Origin: Argyresthia goedartella
Taxonomy: Eukaryota > Arthropoda > Insecta > Lepidoptera > Argyresthiidae
DNA length: 64,000 nt
NCBI GenBank assembly: GCA_949825045.1
Contig: OX463824.1
Location: forward strand, 26,086,501-26,150,500
Reading direction: 5' to 3'
Shown: one piece after another, positions 36,706-47,419 of the stretch
Layout of the letters: each line of letters begins with the position of its first letter
How positions within the stretch are numbered: the stretch's first letter is position 1
The notes under the pieces: generated by a model
The model's input: the letters and a program-made list of their open reading frames with translations, nothing else
What the model was told of the DNA's origin: nothing
Databases searched by the model: none
Program-made: the position numbers and the translations under genes

Positions 36706-37106
36706 ACGGAAATCTATACGATATCCCAAACAAATATTATAAATTGTGGTCGACCACTAAAAGAAGTTCCAAGCGCCCATATATACAAAAAAATAAATGG
36801 TACCATCACACAAAATACAACAACGATCGATCTGGCGCAATACACCGCTAACTGATGCGAAATACCGGCTTGCGGGCATATATGCTTTCTCTGTCTAACT
36901 TGAAACTGTAACTTCCTGAATCAATCTTCCGTTCGACTATTGTACGCCTAACGAACTTCTCAACGAACGAGAAATTCAGACTTATCATTCTTAACTTACA
37001 AATTTTACAGCTGAATCGGGACATCTCTTTTTGGGGTAGGTAGAATAGACGATCATAGCTACTGATAGCGGTGGCTCGACCTTAGCCTTTAATGCCGTTA
37101 CACTTA

Positions 37107-37310
37107 TTTGATGAAATACGTAAAAAAAATATTAAGAATAATATCTCAGTTTAATAGTCAACTCAACTAGTTAATGAGTTTCATTTTAGTTTTTGACTCT
37201 TGTTATTTTGTTACAGAGGAACTGCTTTATTATTAAAAAACTTTTGTTTGATATTAGAAGAGAAGACTTGTTGTTTATTTCATTTCTTATTTGATGAAAT
37301 AGGTCAAAAT
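37107..37310 (+). repeat. 185-bp tandem repeats of hAT, end of copy 3 and copy 4
   Basis: CTTATTTGATGAAATACG (37103-37120) completes the interrupted third unit. A fourth unit starts at about 37132 with TTAAGAATAATATCTCAG and is slightly diverged. Confidence 0.92.
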
Positions 37311-37429
37311 AAAAAATATGTTTTTTTCCTACAACTATTCTTTTTATTTTTTTTATTTTAATTCTTATTATTTTTTTCCTAATTTATTCAAATATTGTGA
37401 TTATTTGCAAGATTTAACAGACAAAACTG

Positions 37430-37533
37430 CCAATCTCGCGAGATCTCGAAATAGGCGAGATCTCGCGGTATTTTTATTCATAAACTCGCGAGATCTAGCC
37501 TGAGCCCCAATTTCGCGACATTGCATTCCCTAG
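37430..37533 (+). mobile_element. hAT terminal region with CGCGAGATCT subterminal repeats
   Basis: CTCGCGAGATCTCG, GGCGAGATCTCGCGG and CTCGCGAGATCTAG lie close together and precede TTTCGCGACATTGCATTCCCTAG. hAT elements often end in TAGGGAATGCAA-like termini with such subterminal repeats bound by transposase. The partner 5' end was not found upstream of 33027, so the element is 5'-truncated or its end is beyond recognition. Confidence 0.65.
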
Positions 37534-37597
37534 GCACTTGCTCACACTTTTTGAACGGTTGCACTTGAGGCTGGTTGTTTCCGATTATAAAACTAAA

Positions 37598-37880
37598 CAA
37601 CTATAAATAAATAAATGTAGCCCATTAATGTCTCCATCGAGGGGCACCAGCTTTTACCCAATTACGAGTAAGATTAAGCCATGCTTCACCACGCTGGCTC
37701 AGTGCGGGTTGATGGAGGGTTTTACGACCACTACCGCGTAGCAATAGTAACCGGGACCTACAGCTTAATGTGTCATCGGAAACACTGACTAATTGATACT
37801 GACTGATAAATTAAGTATCTCATTGGTACATGTTCAGGTTTCGAACCTGTATCTCCTGTGTGAGAAGCAAGCGTAAAGTC
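37598..37880 (-). repeat. tRNA-derived SINE (family B), near full length
   Basis: On the minus strand: head with CTTCTCACACAGGAGATACA and box B GGTTCGAAACC, body ATGAGATACTTAATTTATC...GTAGGTCCCGG...AGCGTGGTGAAGCATGGCTTAATC, 3' part CCTCGATGGAGACATTAATGGGC, tail of ATTT units. It matches the plus-strand copy at 60238-60530. Confidence 0.85.
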
Positions 37881-37889
37881 TTGGTAACT

Positions 37890-38790
37890 AAAATATCAAT
37901 ATTGGTTTACGTTCTGACTGACATCTGCCTTATCGAATGAAAGGAAAACTGTTGATACTTAACAGTTTTACAGAACAACCAACTTAACGGCGAACGTAAT
38001 TTGAACAAACTACGCCGTAGAGGACAAATGAAGTACATTATGTTTTTTACGGATTTTTCAGTAATCGTTTGATGGGAATATCGGAATTTAGTTAATAGTT
38101 TTCTAAGTTTGGTACCTTTGATTTTTTTACAAGGCCAATTGGTTTCATATCGGTTTCGCAATATTATGGTTATGGGTTCGAATCCACTTGCGGACATATT
38201 TATTCTCCTTTTGTTTTATTTATTATTTTAAGTCTTTAAGTTCTTTTGTACTATGGTACGTAACCCTTCGTGTTCATGTCGGCCACACGCTTGACCGTTT
38301 TTTTTTCCTATTATAATGTATTTTCTCTCATTCTGAAATAGCTGCCATAGCTGCTTTAAAGAGCTACAGTTGCTATTAGCAGTATATATAGCTACTAGCA
38401 GGTATGTTATGTATTTGCATTATGTTGGATACCAGCCAAGGCACGCGAGCCTCTTTCAGTGCATGTTTCTGTAAAACTGTAGCTAAAGGGATAACTAGGA
38501 CTTGTCCAGCTGAACATGGGTTCTTACTGAAATTAGTACGCTAAGTTAATCTAACAGAGTTAGTTTCATACAACACTCCAATCAAAGGAAAAGGGAAAAG
38601 TGAATACGGTACAAAACATACGCATAGAAAAATAATATCTATGGTGTGTCAAAGTTACCTTGGGATTATTATTAACTCAAATTGTATCTTTTGGATCTAA
38701 GAAACAGATATGTCTAGCTGACAACGCAACGTACTGTAAGACTACTTAATCCAGAATTACAGGAGAGATCAGCTCTGACCACTATAGTAG
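37890..38790. other. Mostly unrecognised; tRNA-like block at 38133-38195
   Basis: AAGGCCAATTGGTTTCATAT (box-A-like) and GGGTTCGAATCC (box B) are about 40 bases apart on the plus strand, suggesting a SINE head. The tRNA cloverleaf does not close, so it is not a tRNA gene. Nothing else is recognised. Confidence 0.4.
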
Positions 38791-38794
38791 TTTA

Positions 38795-39660
38795 TGTGAC
38801 CTGCTACATAATGGAGGGCATTAATACTCGAGATTGGGTTTTTGAAACGATCCGAAGGCGAGTTTCATAATAATATCACTCGAGAGTTTTAATGCCTAAT
38901 TATGTACAGTTACATACACTAGTTTATCTACAAACATATCATAAGCTCTCTTTGATGTGTACAGGAACCGCATGTTCGACCGGCATTGTGGCATTGATCA
39001 TTGCTCTGCAGTTATATAGCTTGTTCTATAGTACCAACTTCACAGACAAAGAAACTTCAAACTTCAAGACTAGGGCGGCACGCAGGTGGCCGTCGGCGTT
39101 CGAAATTTGAATGTCATAATTTGTCAATATTTTGTAAATTATGGTCATAATGATCAATATTCAGATAAGAAATTAGTTTTTACTAAGAATCATTATGCTG
39201 GTCGTAACGTGTGGTTTTTGGACGCAGTAAAGAGGGTTTATTATACGTGTGTAGATAAAATATTTAGATAAAATATTTAATCTACACTCGTAGCGATCGT
39301 TACGATCAGCATAATGTTAAAATACTTTGTAAAAACTCATTTCTTATCTGAATATTGAACATTATGACCATATGTGTAAATTTTCTACATATTATGACAT
39401 TTAAATTTCGAACGCCGACGCCGGCCTTCGTGCCGCCCCTACTTCGTCTGTGAAGTTGGTACTACAGAACAAGTTAAACAACTCAATGCCACAATGCCGG
39501 TCAAACATGCGGTTCCTGAACACATCAAAGAGAGCTTATGATATGCGTGTAGATAAACTAGTGTATGTAACTGTACATAATTAGGCATTAAAACTCTCGG
39601 GTGATCACATAAACTACTATTAACAACAGTACCAGACATCTATCTAGACACCATTGTGAA
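38795..39660. repeat. Large foldback: two arms of about 400 bp head to head
   Basis: The left arm (about 38795-39262) reads into an inverted right arm (about 39263-39660). Matching blocks include GTAGTTTATGTGA, GAGAGTTTTAATGCCTAATT, TATCATAAGCTCTCTTTGA, GGAACCGCATG, ACCAACTTCACAGAC and CGGCGTTCGAAATTT. The arms meet near AAAATATTTAGATAAAATAT. A third single copy lies at 44935-45384. Confidence 0.85.
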
Positions 39661-39954
39661 TCACTATCCAACAACATAGTACAACGAGATTGAAAAAAAA
39701 TTCCAGAGCGAACGTGATTCCTGAACTGGTCGTGGGTTTGATAGTAATTGTCTTTTTTTACTTGCGTGATGATAAAACACTCTGGCAAATTTATTGTGTT
39801 TTAAATTGGTGCTTGTTTACAATAGAGGCAAAACAAAGTACGAAGTTTAACCGATGGACAGTTTATGTATAACGTAATTTTCTCTAAGCAGTGATTGAAT
39901 CCATCGTGAGGAAACGTTCATGTTCAAGAAAATAGCACAAGAAATAGAGATTGA

Positions 39955-40266
39955 AAACGACAACAATTAAAATGACCACCAAAATAATTTTCTCCTACCC
40001 AAAATGGGCAAATGCTACCCAAAACGGGTAAATGATCACCAAAAGTTGCAGAAAATGTAAGGGCAAAATACTGCGGTAGTTACATGTAAAAACAACAAAA
40101 GTACTTAAAACATAAACTTCAGTACACAAAACATAAAATGAAGTAGTTTGGTGATCATTTATCCAAACACAATTTGGTGGTCGTTTACTAATTCTGGCGG
40201 TCGTTTCGAATTTATTGGTAGTGAAATAGGTGCATTTTTGGTGATTGCTTAAACATAAGCCATTCT
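39955..40266 (+). repeat. Hairpin-core repeat, copy 2, hairpin deleted
   Basis: Arms with GACCACCAAAATAATTTTC and CACAATTTGGTGGTCG are present. The core reads GGGCAAAATACTGCGGTAGTT and then jumps to ACATGTAAAAACAAC: the entire stem-loop seen in other copies is missing. Inner arms AAATGATCACCAAA / TTTGGTGATCATTT are exact inverses. Confidence 0.8.
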
Positions 40267-41950
40267 AATCTACGGCAATACGTTTTTTGGTACTTTGTCT
40301 TTGACATGTCTGCTTTGGAACTACTTTATTTTCTTTTTTATGCGCTACAGAAACTTGGCCATTGTCATAGCGCTGTCTTTTCCTGCTCGAGAGACTGCCA
40401 AGGGCGTACGAGGACAGTTTGTATGGATAACACATGGCATAGCGTCACGCCACTTTCCATACGGGAAAGGCACAGATATGTTACTGACAGCTAGACTTTA
40501 AAGGTCCGTCAAACGTCCAGTTGTCGTTTGTGCATCCGGACATAATACAAACCCTGCAGCCCCTTGCCTTAGAGGAAAAAGAGAAAATTCCCTTGCATTT
40601 ATTTGCAACCATTCATCTAGAGTCTAGAATGTAGGCAAAGTGACGAGCTTTCCAAGCGACAATGTAACTGTCCTGCGTTGAACTGAAAAATGCCCTGCTA
40701 CTTACAAAATGGACGGTACAACCTGGTCACAATATATGTGCACCTCATCCGTGACGTCACTATGGCACTCTATCGTTATTTACTTTCTAGCGAGGTGCAC
40801 AGTTTACGTGGCCATGTTGTACACAAGGGAATGGTGTCCCGATGCCGCCAGGAGGATCGCTAGTGTTTATATAAAATACGTACATTTATTTGCCAGCGTG
40901 CTGTGATACGTGAGGATTTATTGTGGGCTCTGACAGACGGCGCGATAACACACGGGTATCCACATACTCGGCTGTATGGCAACGGAGAATATAGTTTAGT
41001 GTGTTTGTCTGTCCTATACGAGCAGTCTGTCTTAAAGTTCAGTGTAAGGCGCTGGAATCATGTTGGGGGCGGCGAAAATGTAGCTTTCATCTTATTTTTG
41101 GGCTCAGACGAAGGGTTGTGTGGTTGGCCTTCGGTATTTTTTTACCCGACTATGGCAAACCCAATGGAGAGTATATTTCTTTGTATGTATGTTCATCTGT
41201 TCTTCCAGAAGATCTAAACTTCCTACAAGAAATTGACATCATAGGTAACGTTAGAAGCGTAAAATTTAATCGTGCGGTCTCTAGTGGGGCATAAATAATC
41301 ATTTTTTAACACGTTCTGTTTGGGTATCAAATTAAAGGGTAAACGTATTGACCGTCACGTGGTTGTAGGTTTCATTGTCTCTAGAGCGCGATGTTTTAGT
41401 AATCGGGGTTTCGTTTTGAACTTAATGTCTGTTCACATCTTCATAGCTGTTACTATGCCAGTTGTTACTAAGCGCAATCGCACCTCTGCCTCTTTGTATC
41501 GCAAAAGGCATTATGCTATGCATGTATATATTGTAGAAATCATAATCATAATCATCTTTTCCTCAGTAGGGATAAAGGGCTCTCAATACTGATTTCCATT
41601 TGTTCCGATTTTGGGCCATCTGCTCTAGCTCCGCCCAATCTGAGACAATTTTTGACCACTGAGTGTGTAGCGAATAGTTCTGCGTATTAAATATAGAAAC
41701 GCTGTATTATTAATACTGAGTAATTAAGCTTGCACGCAGTTCAAATAAAAAAATGGGTGACATTAGCGGTTTTCTCAAAAGGTCGTAAATATATGGAATT
41801 ACATAAATAAGGCTCGAAGGACCAATTTATTGGACGCGAATCGTCCCGACGAATCAAAGAGGGGCTGGTTGTAAAAGAATATATGTGATAGAAATAGATA
41901 ACGCCTAGACCCAACACTGATTTGAAGATAATAGAGGAAAAGTTATGCTC
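40267..41950. other. No gene recognised
   Basis: CATAGCGTCACGCCACTTTCCATACGG (40439-40465) is a piece of the repeat also at 12630. TTTTTTACCCGACTATGGCAAACCC (41139-41163) looks like another common dispersed repeat. Several short frames exist, but none looks coding. Confidence 0.45.
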
Positions 41951-41952
41951 AC

Positions 41953-42290
41953 CTGTAAAACGCTATCCTGGCTCACTTCACACTCCCCACCGTAGCTCGT
42001 CCGAATACTCAGATTAATCGTCACTTTCAATAGAAAGTCAGGGATGCGTCTGATACGCTCGCGACGACAACTTGACCGCAACTGGCTGTGTCCTTTGCAG
42101 AGGTCGCTCCAACGGTTCACGCCAACAAGGAGGCACAGCCGCGTTTTCAAACTGCCCGAAATTGGTTGGGTAGTCGATATTTAAAAGGAAACAAAAATAA
42201 CGAACACTCACAATGGCGGCCTTTTTCTCTGTTTGCGTCGCCATGTTGTTTTGGGGCGACCTTTCTTCCGTTTCCTCTTTCATAATATAG
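41953..42290 (-). promoter_or_regulatory. Candidate host promoter / first exon
   Basis: A CpG-richer island in AT-rich sequence. The minus strand has a CCAAT box (near 42465), then AACATGGCGACGC (Kozak-like) and GCCGCCATTGTG, and ends at TTTACAG|GTGAGC, a strong splice donor at 41952. The short frame from that ATG does not reach the donor open, so it may be an untranslated or alternative first exon. No homology was recognised. Confidence 0.3.
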
Positions 42291-42847
42291 AAATGGTCGT
42301 GGAAAAATATTTTAAATTAACGGTCGAGTGAAGTCACGCCCGGAATCCTAGCTGGAAAAATAACAGACAAAAAATGGCAAACAATAAAAGGTCCGGTTTG
42401 ACAAACGCGAGTCATGCGTCGGAATCGAGTGCGTATTGCTTCGATTTCAGTTAAGATAGCGATGTGATTGGATACCATTTGTCCCCTGTCTAGGCTAGAA
42501 TAACAATATATATTTTGTTATCAGCTGATCGCGAATTGCTGTGAATGCTGGAGTGGGTCAAACGGTTTTTTGCTGGTTTTATGGTTATAAGTAATATCTG
42601 TCGAAACAGGTACTTATGTATTTTCTGGTCAGACAGATGTTTAAAAGAATAATTAGAATAATTATTTTGTTTCCAAATGAAATAGAGTCGAATAGTTAGA
42701 ATCATTTTTGACAAAGTATATGTAAGTATATTGTGTTGATATATATTTTGTAGTACAATTTTATCTATTCGTATTGATATGTATTTAAGTACATATTGGT
42801 AAGAAGTTTATGATTTTAATTACTAAACGTTGTGCACATAGGTTTAC

Positions 42848-42957
42848 CTGTTCATTAATGTGTCCTGTTCCTCCTCCTCCTAGATTTGCTGGAAGAAATC
42901 CCTTTGTTCGGATAAGCTCGTCTTTGTATACGTAGTTTCCATTTTGACCTATCTTCT
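42848..42957 (-). other. Candidate internal coding exon (110 nt)
   Basis: A pyrimidine-rich tract plus acceptor (CTTTGTTACAAACAG) and donor (GAACAG|GTAAAC) bound a stretch open in phase 1 to 0, reading KIGQNGNYVYKDELIRTKG then a glycine run and ending GHINEQ. It is phase-compatible with the candidate exon at 50680-50542. The protein is not recognised. A diverged copy lies at 30852-30780. Confidence 0.4.
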
Positions 42958-43384
42958 CTGTTTGTAACAAAGTAAAGTAAAGAAAAGTAGTATTGGACAA
43001 AAGTTCTACAGCTTGAACACGAAGACGAAATTCAAATCGGTCTGAAATCGAAAGAATCGCTCAAAAACACCACGAATGAATAATTATTTATTTCTATTCA
43101 AAGCACAGCAGCAAGTCACGGGAGAATTTTAAAAGGTATCTGAACACAGACGCTCCCTTTGAAGTTGTCCCACCCGGCTTTAATCAATGAATGTGTTGCC
43201 GACATAGAAAAAGATACCTTTGCGTTCTTACTTTCTTGTGTTATCTATACATTTTTAATGGAGGCGTATCGCGGGGGAATCGCGCTTTTTGTCAACCAAA
43301 AACAGTAATAAATAGACTTATTTTATGCTTTTTAATCAGTTGAAGAAATGGAGTATTGAGTTACTGGCTAAAGGCCCAGTTCTT

Positions 43385-43755
43385 TCTGTTGAGGTGAGGG
43401 GCGCCGCATTCGCCCGTCGTCTTCTGGCGGGGTAGCGGGCGGCGCGGAATAGCGTCGGGACGCCCGGATACTTTAAAAATTAGGTGTTTTTTCGAATTTA
43501 CTGAAAAACGGAAATAAGCTAATCAATAAAATTTAAGGATTAATACGGAGCTCTAAAAGAAGAAATTTTAGGCATAAAAATTATGATAAAAATCAGTAAT
43601 TTTATATTAAAATTATTGAATCTCCTTTTAAATATAGACTGAACATATCAGGATTTTTTACGATCGAGCCAAATTAATCCAATCCCGTGACGACATAGTA
43701 TTAAAACTAGATTATCTCTTTGTAAATAAAACATAAGTTTTTGAGACCTATGACT
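43385..43755 (-). repeat. Dispersed repeat, copy 2 of an inverted pair
   Basis: Reverse complement of 20090-20480 with high similarity, including the GC-rich end GCCGCATTCGCCCGTCGTC and the AT-rich body. Slightly longer deletions distinguish the two. Confidence 0.75.
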
Positions 43756-44026
43756 TTATTGTTTTTTTTTTGCCAAAGTTCTCTTCAGTGGTTTTGTGTG
43801 ATTTTGGGCCTTAAAGTGGGTGCAATTTTGCCTCTCCTGCCCCGTTTCGAGATAACCCTGACGATATGTGTATGTGTAAAATGGGAACCTCAACTCATTA
43901 CTTGAGTTAAAATAATGTATTAGGCTAGGTCTGCGATATTTCATGATAAGCACATACGTATACAAGAAAATACCTGTAATTTTTGCTATTTAACTGTCAC
44001 TCGCATTTAGGGAAAACGTTGCGACA

Positions 44027-44386
44027 CTGGTAGGTGTGGTGACAGGTCACTGCAAACTAAATTAACACCTGTCATTATTAATGCTCGTACAGGACTCATC
44101 ATGTCCTCACTGTAGCTTGGAGGAAAGTAGCCAGCACTTCTTGGGAGACTGCGTAATGTATTCAAACATAAAATGGCGAACTCTTGGGATGGATAGCATT
44201 AAAGTAGATGGCTTGTCAAACATAAAGTTTAGCGACATCCTAGAATTCATAAAGCGAACCAGAAGATTTGGGGAGGGACATCTGTTGAACCAACAGTAAC
44301 CGGTGCCTAAACACTGGGAGTTGGGTGAAAAAGTCACAGGACCGATCACCCGCCTGCGGTTCAGTGAGCATCCTACCATCATCATC
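44027..44386 (+). pseudogene. LINE 3' fragment (RNase H-type C-terminus) with ATC tail
   Basis: TLVGVVTGHCKLN, an in-frame TAA, then HLSLLMLVQDSSCPHCSLEESSQHFLGDC...FSDILEFIKRTRRFG. This is the end of an RNase-H-bearing or I/Jockey-type LINE: LxGxxTGHCxLN followed by a C-X2-C...H-X4-C cluster. The 3' UTR ends in CATCATCATCATC (about 44374-44386). Confidence 0.7.
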
Positions 44387-44934
44387 ATCTCTCACAATGG
44401 AGTGATCTTTTTCTAAAAAAATATCTCCACTCTGAACTCGAATTACAATTAATGGCACATATAAGCAACATTTCTCTCAATACTATTCGCAGCGTAAACG
44501 TAAACAAAAACGGGATTCTCCGATAAATTCCCGGTAAATACCCGAGTCATAAATCTCCGGGTAGTGATATTAAATATTCGTTAAGTCGGCACCCGTTCCT
44601 ACCGCATTTGAATGTCCCATTTATAATAATATTGAGGAGATACATTTCTCGAGAAGTCTCCACCACATTTTACCTCTGATATTAAGTGGCTATAAATTTC
44701 TACGGCCAAGATGATTCCTAGCGTTTTACTCTTAACGTTTCTTTTCATTTTGCACTTTGAGTTATAAGGGGTGTTCGGAGTCTCACACCTTCGGATGTGG
44801 ATAAGGGTCATATGGCATGCGTGACTTGGGATAATATATAGCGCTGAAACATATTCTGGTGTAGTCAAAAAGAAGCAGTTGCTACTTTGGATGCTTAATG
44901 ATGTATATTATGTACTCTTTTTTTATGAGTATGT

Positions 44935-45384
44935 CTGTTATTAGTAGATTATGTGTCTGCTACATAATGGAGGAAATTAATACTCGAGGGTTTTAATGCC
45001 TAATTATGTACAGTACACTAGTTTATCTACACACATATCATAAGCTCTCTTTGATATGTTCAGGAACCGCATGTTTGACCGGCATTGTGGCTCTGCAGTT
45101 GTTTAGCTTGTCCTGGAGTACCAAATTCACGCAGGCGGGCGTCGGCGTTCGAAATTTGAATGTCAGTACCAACTTCACAGACAAACTAGCGGCGGCACGC
45201 AGGCGGGCGTCGGCGTTCGAAATTTGAATGTCATAATATGTAGAAAAATTACACATTATGGTCATAATGGGTAATTTTTCAGATAAGAAATGAGTTTTTA
45301 CCAAGTAGTTCAACATTATGCTGTTCGTAACGTGCGGTTTTTGTACGCAGTAAAGAGGGTTTATGATACGTGTGTAGATAAAAT
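44935..45384 (+). repeat. Third copy of the foldback-arm sequence
   Basis: Matches the left arm at 38800-39260, with a local duplication: CGGCGTTCGAAATTTGAATGTCA occurs at about 45144 and again at about 45211. It ends GTGTAGATAAAATAATAAATG, where it meets SINE sequence. Confidence 0.8.
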
Positions 45385-45780
45385 AATAAATGTAGCCCAT
45401 TGACGTTTTCTCCGTTCGCATGAGGCTTTAGCCGGATCATCATCATCATATCAGCCCTTTTCATCCCACTGTTGATCATCATCATATCAGCCCACTGTTG
45501 GGCAAGCTCGCATCTGTCCCACTCAGTACCAGTCTGGTACACTGTCTACCAGCCACCTTGAAAATATCATCTGACCATCGGGCCCGATAGTTGAGCCATA
45601 CTCCACCACGCTGGCTCAGTGCGGGTAGATGGAGAGGTGTCGGGCTAGTGGCCAACCCGACTGTCAGAAGTTATCAAGCTGCCCTATAAGGGCTTCTGAC
45701 ACAGCTTAAGACTACTATCACTGAGTAGTAGCCGGGACCTACAGGTTAACGTGTCATACGAAACATGGCAGCGTCCGGAA
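45385..45780 (-). repeat. SINE family B pieces interrupted by LINE ATC tail
   Basis: ATGTAGCCCATTGACG (45385) and ACTCCACCACGCTGGCTCAGTGCGGG (about 45600-45625) are SINE B sequence on the minus strand. Between them, CCGGATCATCATCATCAT... and a second ATCATCATCATATCAGCCC look like LINE 3' tails. Mosaic order suggests repeated insertion. Confidence 0.5.
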
Positions 45781-45890
45781 GAAATGCCACAAAGAACGGA
45801 CACTCATCCAGTGCCGGTCTAGCAAAGATGTTTCTAACCTCACTAGCGTTTCCGATGCGTAAATACCGCTAGGCCACGAAAACTTCTTTC
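45770..45890 (-). repeat. tRNA-like SINE head (family G)
   Basis: The minus strand reads GTGGCCTAGCGGTATTTACGC, a box A, followed by GTGAGGTTAGAAAC. Only one copy was seen in this window, so this is weak. Confidence 0.35.
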
Positions 45891-45904
45891 GAGTATGTGT
45901 AATA

Positions 45905-46176
45905 ATAATAATAATAATAATAACAATACCTTGGACACTATTTACACACATTGATCTACATAGTTTGTTTTTTGTCAGCTTCCATCAGGTCTAGTTTGAA
46001 TAGATATAATAGAGTATTATTATTACCCCTATTCACCCCATGTAGTAAGCGAATAACAATGACTAGGGTACAAACATCCATTCTCATCAATAAATATTTG
46101 CGCCCACCGGGACTTGAACTCGGGACCCTAGGCTTCATAGGCAGGGTCACTGCCGACTCGGCCATTCGGGTCGTCT
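45905..46176 (-). repeat. tRNA-derived SINE (family A), near complete
   Basis: Minus strand head with perfect box A (TGGCCGAGTCGG) and box B (GTTCAAGTC within CCGAGTTCAAGTCCCGG), body AAATATTTATTGATGAGAATGG, 3' end CCAAGGTATTGTTATTATT. Pol III promoter elements are intact. Confidence 0.85.
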
Positions 46177-46254
46177 ATAGGTACTCTAATTTATTACATA
46201 CATACATTTTTGATTGAATTGATTTTATATTTACACATACGTTCTGGATGCTCC

Positions 46255-46400
46255 TTATTACTACAGCGTAGCAACACTACGACTTAGAAGTACTACTACA
46301 GCGTAGCAACACTACGACTTAGAAGTACTACTACGGCGTAGCAACACAACGACTTAGCAGTACTACTACGGCGTAGCAATTCCACTACGGCGTAGCAGTA
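46255..46400. repeat. 35-bp minisatellite, about four copies
   Basis: Anchors CAGCGTAG / CGGCGTAG at 46264, 46299, 46334 and 46369 show a 35-base period; sequence then decays to about 46430. The motif CTACGACTTAG recurs. Confidence 0.9.
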
Positions 46401-46561
46401 CTACTCTACTATGGCGTAACAGCACCACTTAATGCGTGGCAAGGAACTGACATTTGACTGTATTTTTATGCAGTACTTATGGCTGTACAAGCAAGAAGGC
46501 GAGAACTGAGAGTTGTGATTGTGTGCGTGCACACCTACATTATACCTACATCTGTGGGTGT

Positions 46562-46926
46562 GCACGCACAACATCGCCTCCCGTCCGGCACGCACAACAT
46601 CGCCTCCCGTCCGGCAAGCACAACATCGCGTCCCGTCCGGCATGCACAACATCGCCTCCCGTCCGGCATGCACAACATCGCCTCCCGTCCGGCAAGCACA
46701 ACATCGCGTCCCGTCCGGCATGCACAACATCGCCTCCCGTTCGGCACGCACAACATCGCCTCCCGTTCGGCACGCACAACATCGCCTCCCGTTCGGCACG
46801 CACAACATCGCCTCCCGTCCGGCACGCACAACATCGCCTCCCGTCCGGCACGCACAACATCGCCTCCCGTCCGGCACGCACAACATCGGCTCCCGTCCGG
46901 CACGCACAACATCGCCTCCCGTCCGG
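46562..46926. repeat. 26-bp minisatellite, 14 copies
   Basis: The unit CACAACATCGCCTCCCGTCC plus six bases repeats every 26 bases. Variants differ at four sites (CACG/CATG/CAAG; CC/CG; TCCGG/TTCGG). The CAAG-type unit recurs after three units, a small higher-order pattern. Because 26 is not a multiple of 3, one open frame cycles through all three frames, and both strands stay open. These frames are not evidence of genes. Confidence 0.95.
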
Positions 46927-47419
46927 AACTTTGCGTCACCCTGATATCACTCACACTTTCTGGACTGTACTTCAAGATAGTTATAAATGCATACTTGAGT
47001 CCAAATGAAGGCTAAAATATTTTTCACCTGATGAAGGATTGTCAGCTAACCAAACTCTGAACATAATGACTTCATTACATCTTATTTCCAACTACTAAAC
47101 ACAACAGAGAAATATGATCTCAAAGTTAGTGAAAATAAGAACCACCGAGAATGAAATTCGTTGCGATAGCTGAGGTGTGTTTCCATTGCTAACTTTCTCC
47201 CTTACTTTTTGGGGTTGAATTCTCGGTTCTGTTTAAAACATTGTTGTAATAAAATTTCAGTTTACGCTGCAATCTGCAAGTGGCTTTGATTTCTAAGCAA
47301 ATACGATTAATCAAAGAGACCTATTCGGACCACTGCCACCGTTCTAAAAAATATGAGACAAATGCGATAAAATTTACTATCTTTGATATCACTACACATA
47401 TTGCCTCATTTTAGTAACC

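Larger units (their letters stand above)
33956..37102. mobile_element. TG...CA insertion with 4-bp target duplication (solo-LTR candidate)
   Basis: The ends are TGTAATGG and CCGTTACA (inverse, one mismatch). CTTA flanks it at 33952-33955 and 37103-37106, and removing it rebuilds the third 185-bp unit exactly. TG...CA ends with a 4-bp duplication fit a Ty3/Gypsy-type solo LTR of about 2.2 kb once the nested LINE is taken out. A Ginger-type DNA transposon (TGTNR ends, 4-bp duplication) is the alternative. No own coding sequence was seen. Confidence 0.8.

Noticed and set aside
38133..38195. Possible tRNA gene (box A and GGGTTCGAATCC)
   Set aside because: Acceptor and anticodon stems do not form; it fits a tRNA-derived SINE head.
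46562..46926. Regular short repeats, CRISPR-like at first glance
   Set aside because: Units are contiguous with no unique spacers, in a eukaryotic context; it is a minisatellite.
46401..47015. Several long overlapping frames on both strands with repeated peptides
   Set aside because: By-product of a stop-free 26-bp minisatellite; same openness in all frames and no start or splice context.
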